Shown piece after piece: positions 27,706 to 36,742 of a stretch of DNA of 64,000 nt (positions are counted from its first letter, which is position 1; every line of letters begins with the position of its first letter). A program made the translations under genes and the position numbers. Origin of the DNA: Sporosarcina trichiuri (GTDB lineage: Bacteria > Bacillota > Bacilli > Bacillales_A > Planococcaceae); contig NZ_CP129119.1 of assembly GCF_030406775.1 (NCBI RefSeq), positions 1,336,001-1,400,000 on the forward strand, read 5' to 3'. The notes below the pieces were generated by a model, which was not told the DNA's origin, did no database searches, and saw only the letters and a program-made list of their open reading frames with translations.

Positions 27706-28649
27706 CAGTCCCACTCCTTTGCCGCTTCGATGACAGCCGCCAGTGTCTCTTCGTCATACACCGGCCAGACGGATACCGACCGGTCGATCTTGCGGACCAG
27801 CCCGCTCAGCACTTTGCCGGGACCGCATTCGATGAATTTGGTTACGCCGGCATCTATCATTGTGCGTACGGACTCCTCCCAGCGCACCGGGGAAGACAGC
27901 TGTTCGATCAGCAGCCGTTTCACTTCACTGCTGTCCGTCACCGGCTCCGCCGTCACATTTGCGATGACAGGAACAGCCGCGTCGTGCAGGTCTGTGTTTT
28001 CGAGCACTTCCCCGAGCTTCCCTGCTGCGGGACGCATGAGTTCGGAATGGAACGGCCCGCTGACATCGAGCATCAGCGCACGTTTCGCACCGGCTTCCTT
28101 CAGACGGGTGCAGGCCGCGTCCACGCCTTCCTTCGTGCCAGAGATGACAATCTGCCCCGGACAGTTCAAATTCGCCGGCTGGACGAGTTTCCCTTCCGCA
28201 CTGACGGCATCCGTCACACCGGTCAGCGTCTCCTGATCGAGGCCCAGGATTGCTGCCATCGCGCCTTCTCCCGCCGGCATCGCTTCATTCATGAACAGGC
28301 CGCGTTTATGTACGATCCGCACGGCGTCTTCGAACGTCAGGGCACCCGAGGCATACAATGCTGTGTACTCGCCCAGGCTGTGTCCTGCCGTATAGTCAGG
28401 ACGGATCCCCGCCTGGATCAGACGGTCTGCTGCCATCGCGCCGACCGTCAGGAGTGCAGGCTGTGCATTATACGTTACCGTCAATTCTTCCTGAGGCCCC
28501 TCTTCCATCAGTCTGCTCAGCGGGAACCCGAGCATTGAGTCTGCTGTCTCGAAAAATTGCCGCCCGCTCTCGTCCGCAGCCAATTCCGTTCCCATCCCGA
28601 CTTTCTGGGACCCTTGTCCGGGAAATAAGAATGCTAGTTTCGTCATCAT
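27705..28649 (-). CDS. fabD: Malonyl-CoA:ACP transacylase FabD
   Basis: A 314-residue enzyme that loads malonate onto ACP. The N-terminal [14 protein letters not shown] motif and the active-site Ser91 in [11 protein letters not shown] are present; the catalytic His lies in [11 protein letters not shown] near residue 205. The first ATG overlaps the plsX stop by four bases, and the stop overlaps the fabG start. Third gene of the fapR-plsX-fabD-fabG-acpP operon. Confidence 0.98.
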   Translation of the reverse strand: MMTKLAFLFPGQGSQKVGMGTELAADESGRQFFETADSMLGFPLSRLMEEGPQEELTVTYNAQPALLTVGAMAADRLIQAGIRPDYTAGHSLGEYTALYASGALTFEDAVRIVHKRGLFMNEAMPAGEGAMAAILGLDQETLTGVTDAVSAEGKLVQPANLNCPGQIVISGTKEGVDAACTRLKEAGAKRALMLDVSGPFHSELMRPAAGKLGEVLENTDLHDAAVPVIANVTAEPVTDSSEVKRLLIEQLSSPVRWEESVRTMIDAGVTKFIECGPGKVLSGLVRKIDRSVSVWPVYDEETLAAVIEAAKEWD

Positions 28650-29635
28650 GCTTCCTCCTCGACAATCGTTTCGCGTATTGTATCAGTCACACGGTGTTCA
28701 GCCATCGTGCGTGCCTGCCGTATTGCGTTTTTCAAAGCATTGGCATTGGATGAGCCATGCGCTTTGATGACCGGTGAGTTCAGGCCGAACAATCCGGCAC
28801 CACCGTATTCTGTATAGTCCATCTGGTGCTTTAATCCCCGCAGCTCATCTTTGACGAGAGCTGCCGAGATCTTGGATTTCAATGAAGACGCGAACACGTC
28901 CTTCAGCATCGAAAACAGCCCGGCCGCAGTGCCCTCGATCGTCTTCAGCACCATATTACCGGTGAATCCGTCCGTCACGGCGACATCTGCCGTGCCTGTC
29001 AGGAGATCACGCGCTTCGACGTTGCCGACAAAATTCAAAGGGGCCATCTTCAATTCCTCGAACGCGGCCTTTGTCAGGTCGTTCCCTTTTCCTTCTTCCG
29101 TTCCTATGTTCAGCAGGCCGACACGCGGGTTCCGGATTCCCCGGACTTTCTCCGCGTAAATACTGCCCATGATCGCGTACTGCACGAGGTGGGATGGCTT
29201 TGCTTCGGCATTGGCACCGACGTCCAGCAGGACAAACCCTTCTCCGCCAAGCGTCGGAAGGGTCGGTGCCAATGCGGGACGTTCGATCCCTTGGATGCGG
29301 CCGACGATGAACAGGCCTGCCGCCATCAAAGCGCCAGTATTGCCTGCGGAGACACAGGCGTCCGCCCTGCCTTCTTTCACCGCTTCCGCCATCTTGACCA
29401 TGGAGGCATCTTTCTTCCTCCGCACGGCGCGTACCGGCTCATCGTCCGGTCCGATCACTTCGCTGCAGTGTGTGACCGTCAGCCGGTCATGGTCTTCCAG
29501 GTACGGAGCCATCTTCTCCCGGTCCCCGAAAAGTTCAATATGTATATCCTCGTAGTCTTTCAGGCTCTGCAGTGCCCCTGCGATAATTTCCTCAGGGGCA
29601 TTATCACCGCCCATTGCATCTACAGCTATTCTCAT
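28646..29635 (-). CDS. plsX: Phosphate acyltransferase PlsX
   Basis: A 329-residue enzyme that converts acyl-ACP to acyl-phosphate, the first step of phospholipid synthesis in this pathway. It begins [18 protein letters not shown], the family start, and includes [12 protein letters not shown] and [11 protein letters not shown]. Soluble, no membrane segment, as is usual for PlsX. Both ends overlap neighbours by four bases (fapR upstream, fabD downstream), showing tight coupling under FapR control. Confidence 0.98.
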   Translation of the reverse strand: MRIAVDAMGGDNAPEEIIAGALQSLKDYEDIHIELFGDREKMAPYLEDHDRLTVTHCSEVIGPDDEPVRAVRRKKDASMVKMAEAVKEGRADACVSAGNTGALMAAGLFIVGRIQGIERPALAPTLPTLGGEGFVLLDVGANAEAKPSHLVQYAIMGSIYAEKVRGIRNPRVGLLNIGTEEGKGNDLTKAAFEELKMAPLNFVGNVEARDLLTGTADVAVTDGFTGNMVLKTIEGTAAGLFSMLKDVFASSLKSKISAALVKDELRGLKHQMDYTEYGGAGLFGLNSPVIKAHGSSNANALKNAIRQARTMAEHRVTDTIRETIVEEEA

Positions 29636-30210
29636 TTGGCATCCTCCTTGTCCGCCGCGGTCGAACGGTACATCTGAAATTCCCCGCTGAATACAGTCTC
29701 TTCCCCGACAGTGGAATCGACGTCGACAACGGCCCGGCTGCCGCTGCGGCTCCGGACTGCCGCCCGCGCGATGACCCGGTCGCCCGCTTTCACCGGCTTG
29801 ACGAAATGGAGAACAGATTTCGCGGTAAGTGCCAGCTCATCGTCCAGCACGGCGACTGCCAGGGAATTGGCCTGTGCGAACAGATGATGACCGCGTGCGA
29901 TACCGCTTTTCTGGAATACATGCGCAGCCGTGATATCCAAGATCGATATCGCTCTGCTGTCCAGTTCGATATCGATGATCTCCCCGATGACCTCGTCCTG
30001 TTCCAGCGCCTTCACTTTCCCGGCAATCGTTTCGGCTGCCGCCGACCGGAGACGTTCCCGCAGTTCCGGGATCCCGCACTCCAGCCGGTCCAGCCGGATG
30101 GTCTGGACACTGACGCTGAAATGCTGTGCAATCTCTTCATCCGTCAGGAAGGGGGTTGTTTCAAGCAGCTGCTGAAGCTCCTGCTGACGGTCCTTTTTCT
30201 GTAAACGCAA
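29632..30210 (-). CDS. fapR: Fatty acid and phospholipid biosynthesis repressor FapR
   Basis: A 192-residue malonyl-CoA-sensing repressor. It starts with TTG at 30210 ([16 protein letters not shown]), with AAGGGGAAGGCGACG upstream; the longer open frame runs through the promoter. The N-terminal helix-turn-helix includes [19 protein letters not shown]; a linker helix leads to a hot-dog effector domain with [17 protein letters not shown] and [14 protein letters not shown]. Malonyl-CoA binding releases DNA. A candidate FapR operator overlaps its own transcription start, so the operon is probably autoregulated. Confidence 0.97.
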   Translation of the reverse strand: MRLQKKDRQQELQQLLETTPFLTDEEIAQHFSVSVQTIRLDRLECGIPELRERLRSAAAETIAGKVKALEQDEVIGEIIDIELDSRAISILDITAAHVFQKSGIARGHHLFAQANSLAVAVLDDELALTAKSVLHFVKPVKAGDRVIARAAVRSRSGSRAVVDVDSTVGEETVFSGEFQMYRSTAADKEDAK

Positions 30211-30229
30211 CGTCGCCTTCCCCTTCCTG

Positions 30230-30280
30230 ATTAGCACTTGGTAATAGTAACAGTATATAAAGTAAAAAAAAAGAATGCAA
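30230..30280 (-). promoter_or_regulatory. fapR operon promoter with FapR operator
   Basis: TTGCAT (complement of 30275-30280), 17 bases, then TATACT (complement of 30252-30257). The predicted start falls inside a 19-bp near-palindrome, ATTAGCACTTGGTAATAGT (30230-30248), which resembles the FapR site form ATTAGTACC...GGTACTAAT. The -35 lies in the descending arm of the upstream recG terminator. Confidence 0.75.
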
Positions 30281-30306
30281 GAGCGGTCTGCTCTTTCGCA
30301 TTCTTC
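30262..30306 (-). terminator. Terminator of recG
   Basis: AAGAATGC and AAGAGC pair with GCTCTT and GCATTCTT (small bulge), followed on the minus strand by a run of nine T. It overlaps the fapR promoter spacer. Confidence 0.8.
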
Positions 30307-30348
30307 CTGCTTGTAAAGCTGACCGCGAACGGGGAAACACACCTGCAC

Positions 30349-32397
30349 TCAGTCGATACGCTCACTCTCAAGCACTCCGGATTCCTCCACCGTTCTCCGT
30401 AAGCCGGCGTAATCGGCATCGTTCCAGAATTCATCGGTCGCAAGCAGCCGTTCGGCATCCTGTCTTGCTGTTTCCAGCGCCCGATAATCGTGGACGAGAT
30501 CGGCCATCTTGAATTCCGGCAGGCCGCTCTGTTTCTTGCCGAAGAAATCACCGGAACCCCGGAGCTCCAGGTCTTTTTCCGCAAGCAGGAATCCGTCGTT
30601 CGTCTCGGCCATTGTCATCATCCGCTCTTTTCCCTCTTCCGTCTTCGGGTCCGCGAGCAGCACGCAGTAGGACTGGTCCGCACCGCGTCCGACACGTCCG
30701 CGGAGCTGATGGAGCTGAGCAAGACCGAAACGGGTCGCATCGTAAATGAGCATGAATGTCGCATTCGGTACATTCACGCCGACTTCGACGACTGTCGTCG
30801 AGACGAGGCAGTCGATCTTCCCCTCGCTGAAATCCCGCATGATCTGTTCTTTTTCATCGGCATGCAGCCGGCCATGCATGAGTCCGACAGTATAACGGCC
30901 TGCAAAATAAGCCGAAAGCTGCCCGAATACGTCGACCGCATTCTGTACGTCCAGTGTGTCGGATTCTTCGATTAGCGGGCAGATTACGTATGCCTGCCGC
31001 CCTGCCTGCAGTTCCTTCTCCATCCGCCGCAGCACGGGTGACAGTGACTCTTCTTTCAGCCAGTGGGTCTCGATCTCCTTGCGGCCTGCCGGCATTTCGT
31101 CGAGCAGGGAGACATCCATTTCTCCGAAGGCCGTGATGGCCAGCGTCCTCGGGATCGGTGTCGCTGTCATGAACAGCACATCAGGATGCTCCCCTTTGTC
31201 ACGCAGGATGCGGCGCTGTTCGACACCGAATCTGTGCTGTTCATCCGTGATGACAAGTCCGAGTTTCCTGAAATCGACGTCCGGCTGGATGAGCGCATGG
31301 GTGCCGATCAGAAGATCCACTTCACCTGCCGCCAATCGTCCGAGGATGTCACGACGCGCCTTCCCTTTTGTCGAACCTGTCAGGAAAGCGACAGAGACAC
31401 CCGCGGGTTCCAGCCAGCCGGCTAAAGTCTCCGCATGCTGTTCCGCCAATATTTCGGTCGGCGCCATCAGGGCCCCCTGGTAGCCTGCAGTGATGGCCGC
31501 ATACAGTGTGATGGCAGCAACGACCGTCTTTCCGGACCCGACATCGCCCTGAAGCAGCCGGTTCATGCGGAGCGGGCTTTTCAATTCCGCGCACAGTTCA
31601 TTGACGACCCGCTTCTGGGCGCCTGTCAGTTCAAACGGCAGCGTGGCGATGAACTGCTTGAGTTTCTCGATATCGTATCCGATCGGCGTCCCTTTCCCGG
31701 CGGCTTTCCGCACTTTTTTCAAGGCGGCCATCTTCAGCTGGAAATGGAGGAGCTCTTCGTAGACAACGCGCCTTCGGGCATGTTTCACATCATCAGGCGC
31801 GGTCGGGAAATGCACCATCTCGAGCGTCTCAGCGAGCGTCGGCAGCTTGTAGGCCGTAAGCAGGGAGGCGGGCAGCGTTTCGGGCATGCTGCCTTCGATC
31901 TCGTCGAGCGCCAGGCGCATCCACCGCCTGAATGTCGGCTGCTTGACGACACCTTTCAGACTGTACACCGGTTCAAAATCAGCCTGTCCGATTTTCGGAC
32001 CATCCTTGAAATTGCTGACATTGATGAGCTGCCGGCCGCGGTCCCATTTCCCGGTGACCGTAATGATCTGTCCCGGATTCAGCCTCTCTTTCAGGTAATG
32101 CTGGTTGAAGAAGACCGCTTTCACCAGATGCGGTCCGACCAGCAGCTGGATCTGCAGCCGTGATTTCCTGCTGCCGGTAAAGAGGACGGATGGAACACTC
32201 TCCACCCGTCCTTCTATCGTGAGCCGTTCCCCGTGAGGCGTTTCAGCCAGATCTTTCAGCCTGAAATCCTCATGCCGGTAAGGGAATGTCAGCACCAGCT
32301 GTTCGATTGTTTCGATCCCGAGCGAAGCCAGCTGTTCACCGGCCGTCTTCCCGATCCCTTTCAGTGAAGTGACAGGATCACTTAGTGACTGTGTCAC
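30349..32397 (-). CDS. recG: ATP-dependent DNA helicase RecG
   Basis: A 682-residue fork-reversal helicase. The start is GTG 32397 (VTQSLSDPVTSLKGIG) preceded by AAGGAAGCCC; the longer frame upstream lies inside sdaAA in another phase. The N-terminal wedge/OB domain has FPYRHEDFRLKDL and ITVTGKWD. The helicase core has Walker A GDVGSGKT near 284, VITDEQHRFGVEQR, FMTATPIPRTLAI, and the C-terminal motor with TTVVEVGVNVPNA and QLHQLRGRVGRG. It overlaps the sdaAA 3' end by 20 bases. Confidence 0.97.
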   Translation of the reverse strand: MTQSLSDPVTSLKGIGKTAGEQLASLGIETIEQLVLTFPYRHEDFRLKDLAETPHGERLTIEGRVESVPSVLFTGSRKSRLQIQLLVGPHLVKAVFFNQHYLKERLNPGQIITVTGKWDRGRQLINVSNFKDGPKIGQADFEPVYSLKGVVKQPTFRRWMRLALDEIEGSMPETLPASLLTAYKLPTLAETLEMVHFPTAPDDVKHARRRVVYEELLHFQLKMAALKKVRKAAGKGTPIGYDIEKLKQFIATLPFELTGAQKRVVNELCAELKSPLRMNRLLQGDVGSGKTVVAAITLYAAITAGYQGALMAPTEILAEQHAETLAGWLEPAGVSVAFLTGSTKGKARRDILGRLAAGEVDLLIGTHALIQPDVDFRKLGLVITDEQHRFGVEQRRILRDKGEHPDVLFMTATPIPRTLAITAFGEMDVSLLDEMPAGRKEIETHWLKEESLSPVLRRMEKELQAGRQAYVICPLIEESDTLDVQNAVDVFGQLSAYFAGRYTVGLMHGRLHADEKEQIMRDFSEGKIDCLVSTTVVEVGVNVPNATFMLIYDATRFGLAQLHQLRGRVGRGADQSYCVLLADPKTEEGKERMMTMAETNDGFLLAEKDLELRGSGDFFGKKQSGLPEFKMADLVHDYRALETARQDAERLLATDEFWNDADYAGLRRTVEESGVLESERID

Positions 32398-33286
32398 GGG
32401 CTTCCTTGTCCTTCCCGAAAATCTCGGCTTCCAGCGCTTTTCCTGTCGGTGTTGCAGCCAGACCGCCTTTTGCCGTTTCGCGGAGGGCGGATGGCATGGA
32501 CTGGCCGATCTTATGCATCGCTTCAATGACTTCGTCCGTCGGGATCACACTGACGACGCCTGCGAGCGCCATATCCGCACCGACGAGCGCTTTGGCTGCC
32601 CCCATCGCATTCCTCTTCACACACGGCACTTCGACGAGCCCTGCGACAGGGTCACAGACGAGACCGAGCATGTTCTTCATGACGATCGAGAAGGCTTCCG
32701 CGCTCTGCTGCGGCGTGCCGCCCGCCATTTCGACAATCGCTGCGGCCGCCATGGACGCAGCTGAACCCGTCTCTGCCTGGCATCCTCCTGCAGCGCCGGA
32801 GATCGACGCATTGTTCGCGACGATGAAGCCGAACGCCCCTGTCGTGAACAAATAGTTCACCATCTGCTCATGCGTCGGATTCAGCTTATTCTTCACTGCG
32901 AACAGAGTGCCCGGCACAATCCCTGCCGCGCCGGCAGTCGGGGTTGCACAGATCATGCCCATCGCTGCATTGACTTCATTCGTCGCGACAGCCTTGCTGA
33001 CCGCATCGAGCAGCAGTTCACCTGAGAGGGCCTTGCCGGTTTTCATATACTCCTGAATAAGTACAGCATCCCCGCCGGTGAGCCCCGACTTGGAATGGAC
33101 GCCTTTCAGCCCTTCTTCGACCGAACTTTCCATGACTGCCAGGTTGTTCTCCATCTGAGCGAAAATCTCTTCACGTGAACGGCGTGTCAGGAGCATCTCC
33201 TGCCGGATCATGATCTCCGAGATCGGCTGCTGTTCCTTCTCAGCAACTTCCACCAATTCCTTCACTGTTGAAAACAAAATATCCAT
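32378..33286 (-). CDS. sdaAA: L-serine dehydratase, iron-sulfur-dependent, alpha subunit
   Basis: A 302-residue catalytic subunit converting L-serine to pyruvate and ammonia. Cysteines that can ligate the 4Fe-4S cluster are in MGMICATPTAGAAGIVPGT, GGCQAETGSA and the region LVCDPVAGLVEVPCVKR. The preceding gene encodes the beta subunit, 14 bases away. The order sdaAB-sdaAA-recG matches Bacillus. The 3' end overlaps the recG start. Confidence 0.97.
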   Translation of the reverse strand: MDILFSTVKELVEVAEKEQQPISEIMIRQEMLLTRRSREEIFAQMENNLAVMESSVEEGLKGVHSKSGLTGGDAVLIQEYMKTGKALSGELLLDAVSKAVATNEVNAAMGMICATPTAGAAGIVPGTLFAVKNKLNPTHEQMVNYLFTTGAFGFIVANNASISGAAGGCQAETGSAASMAAAAIVEMAGGTPQQSAEAFSIVMKNMLGLVCDPVAGLVEVPCVKRNAMGAAKALVGADMALAGVVSVIPTDEVIEAMHKIGQSMPSALRETAKGGLAATPTGKALEAEIFGKDKEARDTVTK

Positions 33287-33300
33287 AGTTGTCCGCCTCC

Positions 33301-33963
33301 TCAGTTTGCCAATGTCGAAACTTGTGTGACGTTCGGAAGAGCACGCAGCTGCTCGATCAGCTCATCGGTCACGACCTGATCGACTTCGATGACCATCAGC
33401 GCCATCTTCCCTTTCTCTTTTCTGCCGACTTCCATATGTGCGATATTCATATCCTGGGCGGCAATAGCGTTCGAGACATTTGCGATGACACCTGCACGGT
33501 CATCATGGACGACGAGAAGCGCCGGGAAATGACCTGACAGCCGCAGTGTGAAACCATTCAGCTCAACGACTTCCATTGTGCCGCCGCCGATTGAGATGCC
33601 GACCAGTTCCATGACACCTTCGTCATCGCCGATCACAAGCTTTGCGGTGTTCGGATGATCCGCCTCTTCCTCTTCTGCGATGAATTCAAAGGACATGCCG
33701 AGTTCCTCCGCATCGTCGAAAGCTGTCCGGATGCGTTCGTCGAATGTATCATATCCGAGCAGGCCGCCGATGATCGCTACGTCCGTTCCATGCCCTTTGT
33801 AGGTTTCGGCGAACGATCCATACAGATGGATACGCGCCCAATCCGGCTGCCTGCCGAACAGATCGCGTGCAACTAGTCCGATCCTGGCAGCACCTGCTGT
33901 ATGGGATGATGACGGACCGATCATGACAGGACCGATGATTTCAAATACGGATCTATATTTCAA
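33301..33963 (-). CDS. sdaAB: L-serine dehydratase, iron-sulfur-dependent, beta subunit
   Basis: A 220-residue subunit with the same length as B. subtilis SdaAB when started at TTG 33963 (LKYRSVFEIIGPVMIGPSSS), behind AAGGGGGAGTTTTCG. The longer open frame upstream has no ribosome site. The N-terminal domain carries GPSSSHTAGAARIG; the last ~75 residues are an ACT domain (LLVVHDDRAGVIANVSNAI), expected to bind serine for allosteric control. Confidence 0.97.
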   Translation of the reverse strand: MKYRSVFEIIGPVMIGPSSSHTAGAARIGLVARDLFGRQPDWARIHLYGSFAETYKGHGTDVAIIGGLLGYDTFDERIRTAFDDAEELGMSFEFIAEEEEADHPNTAKLVIGDDEGVMELVGISIGGGTMEVVELNGFTLRLSGHFPALLVVHDDRAGVIANVSNAIAAQDMNIAHMEVGRKEKGKMALMVIEVDQVVTDELIEQLRALPNVTQVSTLAN

Positions 33964-34054
33964 CGAAAACTCCCCCTTTTTACACATCTTCCTAGTTTCC
34001 ATTCTACACGAAAAACGGCCGGATAACAAAAATCACGAACGTCTATGCCCATAG

Positions 34055-34090
34055 GAAAAGCGCCTCCAGCAAGGCTGGGACGCTTTTGTC
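34055..34090 (-). terminator. Terminator of fakA
   Basis: AAAAGCG and CCAGC pair with GCTGG and CGCTTTT with a small internal loop, flanked by T on the minus strand, just after the fakA stop. It stands before sdaAB, which would then need its own promoter or readthrough. Confidence 0.7.
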
Positions 34091-34098
34091 GTTTTACA

Positions 34099-35763
34099 TC
34101 ATTCCACTGAAAGGATATATGGGTACAATGGCTGCCTGCCGCTGTACAGCTCGATCTCCACGTTGGAGGACTGCCCTTCGATGTAGGCGGCCATCTCTTC
34201 CGCTTCCTTCTCCGACACGTCTTCCCCATAGATGATCGTGACAATTTCGTCATCTTCAGTAATCAGTTCACCGATCAGGGCTTTCATCGTCGTTTCAAGT
34301 GACGGTGTCGCAATCGTGATCTTACCGTCCGCAATCGCCATATAATCGTCCTTATGGATCGAGACATTGTCGATTGTCGTGTCGCGCACTGCGGTCGTCA
34401 CCTGACCGGTCTTCACACTTGCCGCTGCTGCTGTCATCGTTTTGGCATTCGCGGAGACCTGCGCTTCCGGATTGAATGCCAGGATTGCCGCCAGCCCTTC
34501 AGGGACCGTCTTTGTCGGCACGACTGCCGCCTCGATGCCCGCAAGTTCCGCTGCCTGCTCGGCTGCCAGGATTATGTTTTTGTTGTTCGGCAGGATCAGG
34601 ACCCGCTCAGCGCCGACTTCCCGGATCGCCTTCACGATGTCCTCCGTCGACGGATTCATCGTCTGGCCGCCTTCGATGACATAGGAAGCCCCGATGCTCC
34701 TGAGCAATTCAGCGATTCCGCTGCCCAAGGCGACGGTCACGATGGCATACGGATGCTTCGCAGCAGGCTCCTTGCCCGCATTTCCGGACGCCGGGCTGCC
34801 GACGATATCCATATGCTGCTGGCGCATGTTTTCGATCTTGATGTTGATGAGGGAACCGAACGTCTGACCGTATGACAGTGCGTCACCCGGGTCTTCCGTA
34901 TGGATATGTACTTTTGCGATCTCCTCATCGGAAATGACCAGCAGCGAATCACCGAGTTCGCTCAGCTGCTGCCTGAACTGGGTTTCATCGAACGGATGGT
35001 CTTTCGTCTTGTCCTCTTCGAACCGGACCATGAATTCCGTACAGTAGCCATACTGGATATCCGCCGTGTCCATGAATCCCTGGACGCTGCGGTGATGCTC
35101 TGCACTGACAAGTTCATCCATCGACAGGACAACTGTACGCTCCGGCAGTTCCTCCCCTTTCAGCGAAGCGAGGAATCCTTCGTACACATAGACGAGCCCC
35201 TGGCCGCCGCTGTCGACAACGCCGACTTCCTTCAGGACAGGGAGCAGATCCGGTGTCCGTTTCAGCGATTGTTTCGCTTCAGCGACTGTCGCCTCCATCA
35301 CTTGGATCAGGTCATCGCTTTCCGCAGCTGTTTCCACAGCTTGCTGTGCCGCCTCACGGGCAACTGTCAGGATCGTGCCCTCGACAGGTTTCATGACCGC
35401 TTTATAGGCTGTTTCCACGCCATACTTAAGAGCAGCGGCAAATTCACCCGCTGTCAGGGTCTCCTTATCTTCGACCGCTTTCCCGAATCCTCTGAACAGC
35501 TGAGACAGGATGACACCTGAGTTGCCCCGCGCGCCCATCAGCAGTCCTTTCGACAGCGCCTGTGATGTCCTGCCGAGGTGCCCGGAGCTGTTCGCCGCCG
35601 TCTCTTTCGCCCCGGAGGTCATCGACAAATTCATATTCGTCCCTGTATCGCCATCCGGCACCGGGAATACGTTTAAAGAATCTACATAATCTGCATTCTG
35701 TTTGAGGTGATGTGCACCCATCTGCACCATTTCCGCAAACTTCTGTCCATCGATCGACTTCAT
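34099..35763 (-). CDS. fakA: Fatty acid kinase catalytic subunit FakA (YloV, DhaK/DhaL-like)
   Basis: A 554-residue kinase that phosphorylates fatty acids held by FakB proteins, feeding exogenous fatty acids into PlsX/PlsY phospholipid synthesis. The N-terminal DhaL-type nucleotide domain begins MKSIDGQKFAEMVQMGA and contains VFPVPDGDTGTNMNLSM, whose aspartates bind magnesium. A central domain and a C-terminal EDD-like region (ERVLILPNNKNIILAAEQA) follow. The start is ATG 35763 with AAGGAGG upstream. It lies after yloU, and its substrate pathway is encoded further down in the fapR operon. Confidence 0.95.
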   Translation of the reverse strand: MKSIDGQKFAEMVQMGAHHLKQNADYVDSLNVFPVPDGDTGTNMNLSMTSGAKETAANSSGHLGRTSQALSKGLLMGARGNSGVILSQLFRGFGKAVEDKETLTAGEFAAALKYGVETAYKAVMKPVEGTILTVAREAAQQAVETAAESDDLIQVMEATVAEAKQSLKRTPDLLPVLKEVGVVDSGGQGLVYVYEGFLASLKGEELPERTVVLSMDELVSAEHHRSVQGFMDTADIQYGYCTEFMVRFEEDKTKDHPFDETQFRQQLSELGDSLLVISDEEIAKVHIHTEDPGDALSYGQTFGSLINIKIENMRQQHMDIVGSPASGNAGKEPAAKHPYAIVTVALGSGIAELLRSIGASYVIEGGQTMNPSTEDIVKAIREVGAERVLILPNNKNIILAAEQAAELAGIEAAVVPTKTVPEGLAAILAFNPEAQVSANAKTMTAAAASVKTGQVTTAVRDTTIDNVSIHKDDYMAIADGKITIATPSLETTMKALIGELITEDDEIVTIIYGEDVSEKEAEEMAAYIEGQSSNVEIELYSGRQPLYPYILSVE

Positions 35764-35780
35764 TGAACTGTGTTCCTCCT

Positions 35781-36143
35781 TCACAGGTTCGTTACACGAA
35801 CGCCCTGTACGTAAATATTGACGGCACCAATCGTCAATCCGAGTATTTTTTTCAGTGTATACTGCACTTTGGATTGCACCTGGTAGGCAACTTCCGTGAT
35901 TTTCGTCCCGTATCCGACAATAATGTACAGATCGATCTGCATATCGGCCCCTGCGTTTCTTACGATGACGCCCCTGCTGAAATTCTCTTTGCGCAATATT
36001 TCAGTAAGCCCGTCCCGAATCTGGTGCTTGGACGCCATGCCGACAACACCATAACATTCGACTGTAGCTTCACCGGTGACCCGGGCGATCACATCATTCG
36101 TTATATCAATCTTGCCATAATCGTTTTCCAATTGAATTGACAT
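35781..36143 (-). CDS. yloU: Asp23/Gls24 family envelope stress response protein (YloU)
   Basis: A 120-residue Asp23-family protein. The motif YGKIDITNDVIARVTGEATVECYGVVGM at its start and the C-terminal VNIYVQGVRVTNL are characteristic. Such proteins associate with the membrane through partners and are induced by cell-wall stress in staphylococci; the role of the YloU branch is not established. It lies 17 bases before fakA, with which it is almost always paired. The 204-base gap to rpmB carries the divergent promoters. Confidence 0.93.
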   Translation of the reverse strand: MSIQLENDYGKIDITNDVIARVTGEATVECYGVVGMASKHQIRDGLTEILRKENFSRGVIVRNAGADMQIDLYIIVGYGTKITEVAYQVQSKVQYTLKKILGLTIGAVNIYVQGVRVTNL

Positions 36144-36347
36144 GCCACGATCCCTCCTGCATCCAGTTTCACTGTCATCATTGTACTATATCACCCCTTA
36201 TAAGAAAAGAAAGCAAGCGTTTTCTTTGTCGTGTAAAGGAATACTACTTGAAAGAACAGTGAAAAAAGCTTGCAAGCCTCTTGTGGATATGATAAATTGT
36301 TCTAGTATGCGAATTATATTAATCATCATTCGCGAGGAGGTTATAAA
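36144..36347. promoter_or_regulatory. Divergent intergenic region between yloU and rpmB, with possible cre site
   Basis: A 204-base A/T-rich region with no gene. Plus strand toward rpmB: TTGCAA, 17 bases, TAAATT (weak). Minus strand toward yloU: TATAGT/TACAAT-like -10 elements without a clear -35. The 16-mer AAGCAAGCGTTTTCTT (36211-36226) fits the CcpA cre consensus WTGNAANCGNWNNCWW with one mismatch. Assignments are weak. Confidence 0.35.
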
Positions 36348-36536
36348 ATGGCTAAAGAATGTGTAATTACAGGTCGCAAAGCACGCTCGGGGAATAACCG
36401 TTCCCACGCAATGAACTCCAGCAAACGTACTTGGGGTGCAAACCTTCAAAAAGTCCGTATTCTTGTAAATGGCAAGCCGAAGCGTGTATGGGTTTCTGCC
36501 CGCGCACTCAAATCAGGTAAAGTTCAGCGTGTATAA
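36348..36536 (+). CDS. rpmB: 50S ribosomal protein L28
   Basis: A 62-residue large-subunit protein on the plus strand, opposite to its neighbours, as in Bacillus where rpmB is divergent from yloU. It starts [20 protein letters not shown], with CGAGGAGGTTATAAA as ribosome site. Zinc-binding CxxC pairs are absent, so this is the zinc-independent form. It ends 35 bases before the convergent spoVM and shares a terminator with it. Confidence 0.98.
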   Translation: MAKECVITGRKARSGNNRSHAMNSSKRTWGANLQKVRILVNGKPKRVWVSARALKSGKVQRV

Positions 36537-36552
36537 TAGACCGCAACGTAAA

Positions 36553-36586
36553 GAAAACGCCAGGCTGTGGTCAGCCCGGCGTTTTT
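36553..36586. terminator. Shared bidirectional terminator of rpmB and spoVM
   Basis: AACGCCAGGCTG pairs with CAGCCCGGCGTT around TGGT with one mismatch. A T run follows on the plus strand (for rpmB) and a shorter one on the minus strand. The spoVM stop codon at 36571-36573 lies inside the hairpin. Confidence 0.85.
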
Positions 36587-36729
36587 TCGTTGCGTTTTTT
36601 CCGTTTCTTCGTTGAAGCGGCAGCTGGTTTCGTCTTCGCTTTCGCTGTTTCCTCTTTCGAGAACACCACCATGCACTTCCGTACAATTCCGCTGACAAAC
36701 TTAGGCAATGTAAATGTATAAATCCGCAA
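36571..36729 (-). CDS. spoVM: Stage V sporulation protein SpoVM with an unusual C-terminal extension
   Basis: A small gene starting at TTG 36729 with AAAGGAGTGGGAAC upstream. The first ~26 residues read MRIYTFTLPKFVSGIVRKCM and then VVFSKE, matching SpoVM (26 residues in B. subtilis), including Pro9 in the LPKF turn that is needed for sensing convex membranes. The frame continues for another 26 residues of a Lys/Ala/Thr-rich tail (KPAAASTKKRKKRNEK) to a TGA inside the terminator. SpoVM anchors the spore coat ATPase SpoIVA on the forespore. Position between thiN and rpmB matches B. subtilis. The extension could be real or a decayed stop. Confidence 0.8.
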   Translation of the reverse strand: MRIYTFTLPKFVSGIVRKCMVVFSKEETAKAKTKPAAASTKKRKKRNEKTPG

Positions 36730-36742
36730 GTTCCCACTCCTT

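Noticed and set aside
26887..28236. 449-residue plus-strand frame opposite fabG and fabD
   Set aside because: It starts inside a hairpin repeat element and runs antisense to two overlapping genes; not credible as coding.
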